Below, piece by piece: positions 58,501-64,000 of a stretch of 64,000 nucleotides of DNA (position 1 is the stretch's first letter; every line of letters begins with the position of its first letter). Where the stretch lies: contig JARZZO010000002.1 of assembly GCA_030544215.1 (NCBI GenBank), positions 81,847,150-81,911,149 of the forward strand, written 5' to 3'. This stretch comes from Zantedeschia hybrid cultivar. Lineage: Eukaryota; Streptophyta; Magnoliopsida; Alismatales; Araceae. Under the pieces are notes generated by a model. It saw only the letters and a list, made by a program, of their open reading frames with translations. It was not told where the DNA came from and did not search any database. The position numbers were made by a program, and so were the translations under genes.

Positions 58501-59788
58501 TCTGTGTTTCAGCTTCTACCCATCAATTTGAGCTCTCTTGCTGACCAACATGCACACAGATATCATGTTTGGACATGGTTACAGATATCATGTTTGGACA
58601 TGGTTACAATAATTAATGATACTACAAAATGGGAAGAACATCATTTTCAATGGAAACAAGCAAGAAGAGCTTAGGCAATGAGTATGTTTACTAATTCTGT
58701 TCAAAATGAATTATGCAAAGGAAGATGCATATAAATTAGATAATATAGATTTTTATCATTTCTTCTGTGACCAGTAGTCTGCCTATTGGTGATATGATGG
58801 CTTAAATTAGATGGGTCAAACAAAGAAAATGAATTAGTTAAATAGGCCCTGCTCTCCCAATTAACCAGGTTTACTGTTAAACTGGCCCTGCTCTCCCAAT
58901 GAATCAAGTTTACAGCTTGGTATCAGGTAGGTAACCTTGAAAACTAATATGTATTGGCCAGCTTAGACTGACTCATTGGGTTGAATTGTATGGGGATTCA
59001 GTAGATATGCTATCAAAGCCAATCACCTTGCTTGCCCATGCAATGAGGCAAGACAAGGCAGGCCAAAAATGCGTAGCCTTGTCTCGCTTCATGTTTGCCT
59101 CACCTAGGAATTCGCATGTATTATCTATGTCAAAAACTTGTAGTTTTCAATTATGTAGTGCTAGTTTTTCTTATCCCTAATTATTTTACAGTGGCTGATA
59201 CCCCTTTTAACAATGCCCAGTGTCCTTTTTCTCATCTAATGTTGCCATGCTTTTCTTGCTTTTCTTGCTTTTTTGATGATTCCTAAGACCATCTATCACT
59301 TGTATGAGTGCCTTTTAGAACTTTACATATCATTATCTTGGATTTTCCCTTTATTTTCATCGCACTGTCATTTTCTTCATTCACGGAGAATTATGGGAGA
59401 AAACATCCCCCCCCCCCCCAAAAAAAAAAAAAGAAAAAAACCACCAACGCACTCACCATAGGCATTTGAGGCAGAGACAAGCCCCTAGTTGCCTCACTTG
59501 CCTCTCATCATCAACTACACAGGTCAGAAGACTAAGATAACTTGTGCTGGCTGACTCACATTGATCAACCTGGAACCCGTAAAGTTGAAAACTGGTCTGA
59601 CTCGTGTGAGTTGGGCATAGATAGTTTCAGTTGGCAAACCTTTCTGTAACTCAGGGATAAAAGAAAGAAAGGGAAACAAAATTGAAAACTGCCATGAGGT
59701 AGATTTCTCAGTGCCTATTACTAGAGGTACTCTGTGTTTCAGCTTCTACCCATCAATTTGAGCTCTCTTGCTGACCAACATGCACACA
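55598..59788. repeat. Tandem array, 1230-1232-bp unit, about 3.4 copies
   Basis: Units start with 'caccataggcatttgaggc' at 55761, 56993, 58223 and 59454; the fourth stops after about 335 bp at 'gcacacag'. They differ by only a few bases and by lengths of a C13-15/A13 run near each unit end. A partial, older piece (55598-55752) lacks the 'agatatcatgtttggacatggtt' duplication found inside every full unit. Recurring 62-75-codon frames in each unit have no domains. The near-identity implies very recent amplification. Confidence 0.95.
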
Positions 59789-60540
59789 GTGCACTCCTCT
59801 CTTGGTTTGAGAGGTTATAGTCATCATTCTGCAGTCAGTCACCCATAAACCACTCAATGATATTTGCAAAAAATAAAGATTCCAGTCCAAGGTGTACTAT
59901 AAACCTCTCCTCTAGCATTTTGGATGTACTTCCTCTCTTTATTTCAATAAAATTGGTGGTACACCAGAAATTTATCAAAAAAAAAAAAAACACTAGCTCT
60001 AATAACACATTATAACAACTTCAATCCAACTCTTTTGAAACATTGTCCAGTTTGAACCCCTATAAGCTCACATAGTTTTGTCCCTAAAAGGTACCTCATG
60101 ATCTAAGCCTCATATATATACCCACATAATCAGCATAAGAACTTACAGTGAACTTGAGTTGCAAAACAAGCAACCCATATGTAGGATCCATCTATAAAAG
60201 GACCAGTTGAATGCCTATCTATGATTCTGCCAAGTTCACGCAGCAGTAAAATCACATGGAAACACAAATTCTGGCCTACAGTCAGTTAAATATGGAAGGG
60301 AAAGTTATGCACATGAGATAAGTTATATTACCAAATTCCTTAGTCCTGAGTGCATTACAAAAAAATTCCCCTCCCAAGAATTCTTCATCCCCAAAACTTA
60401 TCTATCTACGTCAGTGTTCCAAGCATTCATAACTAAACAAAGCATGATCCCACACAAAGAGGAAAATAAAATCACATCACAGGGATGGACGAACACAAAC
60501 ACAGGAGAGAAGTTCAGAAAAACCGGTTAATCCAAGCTGA
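59789..60540. other. Non-coding interior of the Harbinger element
   Basis: AT-rich and unique; no supported gene. It begins where the fourth repeat unit breaks off. Confidence 0.45.
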
Positions 60541-61200
60541 AATTGCCGCCGGTGATGGCTCACGGTTGGAAGCCGATGAGGAACCCACAGAGGAAGAACG
60601 CTCGCGAACACCACGACCGAATGTGCAGCTGTTGTCCAAGCTGTGCATCGCCACCAAGTGAGGTCTTTGCCTCAAGGTGTATAAATAGGCGAAGGACGGA
60701 CGGAACTATTGCGTTTCAACGGGAGAAGGGAGGGTCAAACTGATGGGAAGGATGAATGCAAAAGCAACCAGTGGATGGGAAGGATGAATGCAAAAGCGAC
60801 CAGTGGATGGGAAGGATCGCTGCTCTGCAATCCCGTGACCCTTTCGGGAAGAGGGAAAGGACCGTATGGATGGCAGAAGAAACCCTAGAAACAGCCTGAC
60901 CTGTCGCCATGGCTAGCGTGGGTGGAAGAAACCAGTGACATGCGCAGCGTGCGGGTGGCGGAGCAGATGTACGACTCGGCGGAGCAGGTAAGCATTTCGG
61001 CAGGGGCACGCGCAGGCAGGGCGAGAGGGGCGAGAGGGGCCAGCGCAGGAGGGCGACAGGGGCGAGAGGGGCCAGCGCAGGAGGGCGACAGGGAGGGAGG
61101 GGGGGTTTCGCAGTGGGCACGGGCGACGATGCCCCTTGTCGTCCTCATGAATGCCCCTGCAAAATATCAAAATATCAGAGCAGAATACGTAATTCGTGGG
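60541..61200. other. GC-rich segment near the right end of the Harbinger element
   Basis: The GC content jumps. TATAAATAG at about 60680 could be a TATA box on the plus strand (TATTTATA on the minus). Two short tandem repeats are visible: about 31 bp (60741-60815, 'ggatgaatgcaaaagc.acc') and about 33 bp (61016-61090, 'agcgcaggagggcgacaggg'). It could be the distal promoter or leader of the leftward element genes, or captured GC-rich DNA. Open frames on both strands have no domains. Confidence 0.4.
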
Positions 61201-61344
61201 GGTAAGCCAGGATGGCTTATTCGCCTTATTCGCCGAATACCCCATTCCGGGCGGTTTAGGCCATTCCCCCTGTCAAAGTGAAAATAGGCCTATTCTTCTC
61301 TTATTCTTCTCTTATTCGGCTGTATTCCGTAATCAAAGTGGGGC
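61201..61344. repeat. Right terminal and subterminal repeats of the Harbinger element
   Basis: Ends CAAAGTGGGGC, the inverse of the left end. Four CTTATTC copies (about 61216-61318) precede it, including tandem 'cttattctt(ct)' units. Confidence 0.75.
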
Positions 61345-61435
61345 TAAAGGTTTTAGTAGCACTGATAACAAAATGTGAGAGTTGGAAGTATAGATACAAA
61401 TATGATATTTTTAAGGATATGTATGCAAAGAATCA
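61345..61435. repeat. AT-rich repeat family, copy C, right part
   Basis: After TAA it continues 'aggttttagtagcactgataac', 'tgtgagagttggaagtatag', 'gatacaaatatgatatttt' and 'atgtatgcaaa'. This matches copy A from about 7911 to 7995 and copy B from about 16166 to 16255. It completes the copy interrupted at 47548. Confidence 0.75.
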
Positions 61436-64000
61436 TAATTATTAAAATGATAAATGTGTTGTATAAGGAAAATGTATAATACCCAGGGGTTCAACGAAGG
61501 AGGCCAAAGGTTCTTCATACTTAACGTTGACTGCAGGAGTCTCCCTCATTGTTTAGAAGAACCTTTCTTCCATTTCCACTTGTATGTGTTCAGACTCCTT
61601 ATATAGCCTTCTGAAGAACCACAACTTGATAGGAACACTGCCACCAGCACTAGATTAACATAAACTAGAAGTCCTTTGCTGGCCACGTACTGGCAGAAGA
61701 TCCAAGAACCCAAACAACTTCGTTTGGGTCATGCACTAACCCACCCCTTATTATAAGAAGAGATCTTCTCAATGCACATTTAGATCAGAGTCCAGTATTA
61801 TTGAGAAGAAAAGAGTTCAAATATCTGCTAAGTTTGAGGATCATAAGAACAATTTTTTGCAATATTTGACTTCTCTCTCCGCCCGATACTATTAGACTCC
61901 GCTCCAAATGTGTTATGAGATGATCTCCAACCAAGTGGTGGCTGGCGAGCGGACAAGAACATGCCACGATTGAAAACTCCTCGTCATCTTTTAATGCCCC
62001 CCCCCCCCTCCCGTTTTGAACTAAATTTTGTTGACTAAACGGTGGTGATGGGTGACAATGGCTTTATATAATGATTTTGCAAGGTTTGACCAGGTTCGGA
62101 GTTCCTCCAACTCAATGGTCAAAACGTAGACCAGCTTGAGTGGCCTTCTGATGGTGGACTTGACGATTTCATTGCGAAAGCGTGAGATATGGGATCATCT
62201 TCATTAGGGATGTAAATGGTAACTGATAATTCGATTATTTGATGGATTATTAGTTTATAGATCGATTAACATGTAATTTTTCTAAACCCGTATTAATAAT
62301 ATATCACACTATGTCAAAGTTCACATCATTATGTTAATTTCCTTTTCTCTCTTTTTTGTTTTGAACTAGTACAGATATTTACGGATGACCAGCGGCAAAA
62401 CTTGAGAGATCTTTTAGAGTTGGGGATAGTTTTCGAACTAATGAATAATTTTATCTAATTAGGCGAGAAATTTAAGTCCACCTGATCATCCGAGAAAGTA
62501 ATCTTACGGGCCAAGAATAAATATCTCAGAGGAATTTTTAAGGTCCAACCAAGAATAGAATCTGTGACCTCTTAAATCGGAGGCAAGAGGTGAACCAACT
62601 GTACTGGATAACTGATTCCTTAATCTCCATTTCTCATTCACTTATTCTTGACCTTCACTTTTATGTGTCACATGTTTGGTAAGTTGAAATTATAGAAGCT
62701 TGTGAGAGAGAACTTCATAATCATGTTTTGGGGCTGTGGACTTCTTTTCTTGCTAAAAATACAATGACAAGAAACTTATGACCACACATGATATTATACC
62801 TGAACATTGCATGTCTCTGATGATTGTGAAGGATAGAAATATGTAAAGATAAAGATCAAAATACACTCTCCGTAAGGGATGAGGGTAGAATATTATCCTG
62901 CTTGATAGATATTCTTTTACATCCCTATCCCTTGGTAATGCCCACTTGCACACTTCTTAAATATGACACATTGGAGGAGTTAATATCCATCTTTTTATAT
63001 GAATAAAGAAATTCGCTATAAGCTAATAAAGTGTCTTTCTCAACATATCAACCCACGTGGAGAATAGTAAGAGCCTAATGAAAATATGAACTATAAGTAA
63101 TTTTAACTAATTTTGAGTAATTATAAAAGTCAAATCTAATATCTAATGTGGTCATCCTATTTTCACTCTCATCTAGGAACTGACACTGGTCGTTTTGTTC
63201 GAACCCAAAAACTATGTGAATGGCTATCAAAGTCTACCACCCTTCCCTCAAAATAACAAAGGCCAAAACTTTCATAAGCACTTCCAATTGAAAGTAATGC
63301 TAAACACAACCTTAATTGAAAGTCAATTGTGATTTCTAATTTCACCATGAAAAATTAGTGAACATAATAATCATTAATATTAGGTAAGTATAGAATGAAA
63401 AACTCTAGTAATTCTATTTCTATCTCAATTGAGAAGTTCCAATTTATAGTTCTCAGACAAGTAAAAAAAACCAAAATACTGGATAAATAAATCCCAAAAG
63501 TCTAATTTTTATTACTCGAAATGACCAGGTGGAAAGTTTAAAATGCCTCCAATTGAAGGTTGAGTCAAACAAGGGCAAGGTATAGCCATTTAATCCTTAT
63601 CATGTGATCATCGCCCCTGCCCCTACAAGGGGCAATCAAACTAGGACTGTGTTTGTTTGCACCAGTGAGTCGGATACTTTGGCTAGTGTGTCAAACTAAT
63701 TTAAAAATATTTCTCTTACTATTCTTCTTTTTAGGATTCTTATAGGATTCAAAAGGTGGAGGGACAATGAATTTGGTGGTGCAAAGTATTCTACTTTTTA
63801 GTTTTCAATTTTTTGAGAGAATCTAAAAATTTGATGAAGAATGTGTCCACTTATTTGCACTACTCATCCTTTAACTTCTCCTAAAAAGTAAGATCTTGAA
63901 ATCTCTCCTAGTAATGTAAACAAATGCACTCTATCTGACCTAACCATACGAGTGCTTCAATTCTTTATAGTCCAACTCAAGTTAATGTTATCCACAACTT
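61436..64000. other. AT-rich intergenic DNA with weak transposon-end candidates
   Basis: No gene recognised. TAGGGATGTAAA at 62205 and its inverse TTTACATCCCTA ending at 62926 look like hAT ends 722 bp apart but lack a matching 8-bp duplication. 'gtgtttgtttgcac' (about 63653) and 'gtaaacaaatgcac' (about 63917) form another weak inverted pair. Confidence 0.4.

Larger units (their letters stand above)
47549..61344 (-). mobile_element. 13.8-kb PIF/Harbinger transposon, apparently autonomous
   Basis: Both ends are GCCCCACTTTG in inverted orientation, extending imperfectly (GCCCCACTTTG-n-TT-n-C...GGA). They are flanked by TAA (47546-47548 and 61345-61347), the target type of this superfamily. The flanks join into a continuous copy of the AT-rich repeat family, confirming one insertion of this exact length. 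Inside, all on the minus strand, are a Myb/SANT-like gene, a hybrid-binding-domain ORF, an intact-looking DDE transposase and a 43-codon gene; there are also 52-bp and 1.23-kb tandem arrays. Subterminal regions are rich in CTTATTC/GAATAAG, possible binding sites. Known members need both the transposase and the Myb-like protein to move. Confidence 0.9.

Noticed and set aside
56239..59461. Repeated small frames of 62-68 codons
   Set aside because: They recur only because the 1.23-kb unit is tandemly repeated; no start context, domain or third-position bias suggests coding.
60640..60900. Gene driven by TATAAATAG at 60680
   Set aside because: The plus-strand ATGs downstream give only very short frames and the minus-strand frame has no domain; kept as an uncharacterised GC-rich segment.

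Overview
The window is plant nuclear DNA. It is AT-rich, its genes have GT-AG introns, and it carries many nested plant-type transposons (Ty3/gypsy chromovirus, TRIM, tRNA-derived SINEs, hAT and Tourist-like MITEs, a PIF/Harbinger element). GC-rich gene starts and the kinds of repeats suggest a monocot-like flowering plant, but the species cannot be named from this sequence.

Layout. 1-1143 is featureless. 1144-1713 is a 283-bp tandem duplication that was the target of a minus-strand LTR retrotransposon (1714-7280, LTRs about 1.03 kb, decayed gag only); that element was itself hit by another family, now a solo LTR (3189-4648, perfect CCCTT target duplication). 7281-9380 is AT-rich with a (TA)n tract and copy A of an AT-rich repeat family. 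9381-15269 is a decayed Del/Tekay-like chromovirus on the minus strand, from gag to chromodomain. 15270-24846 is mostly non-coding, with a 44-bp-TIR MITE inside an AT microsatellite, repeat copy B, a 68-bp exact tandem duplication and an 800-bp hAT element. 24847-25564 (minus) is a four-exon gene for a small cysteine-containing secretory-pathway protein. 25565-36720 is repeat-rich: a 207-bp triplication, two solo-LTR-like elements, a fold-back MITE, a SINE, a retroelement ORF relic and a CT-rich LTR-like stretch.

37337-43442 (minus) is a pentatricopeptide-repeat (PPR) gene. I rebuild it as three exons giving 556 residues, with a mitochondrial-type presequence on the first exon; its first intron holds a SINE. 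Upstream of it lie a Tourist-like MITE (43994-44337) and a 327-bp TRIM (44998-45324).

The main feature is a 13,796-bp PIF/Harbinger transposon (47549-61344). It starts and ends with GCCCCACTTTG inverted repeats, has a TAA target duplication, and splits repeat copy C (47243-47548 and 61345-61435) exactly where copy A is uninterrupted. All its genes read leftward: a Myb/SANT-like protein (three exons, 402 aa), an unexpected small ORF with a caulimovirus-viroplasmin/RNase H1 hybrid-binding domain, the DDE transposase (two exons, 399 aa, apparently intact) and a GC-rich 43-codon gene with its own TATA box. Upstream of these genes is a very recent array of 1.23-kb tandem repeats. In known PIF/Harbinger elements the Myb-like protein and the transposase act together in transposition. 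The hybrid-binding ORF lying between them is the most unusual content of the window.

61436-64000 is AT-rich with only weak transposon-end candidates.
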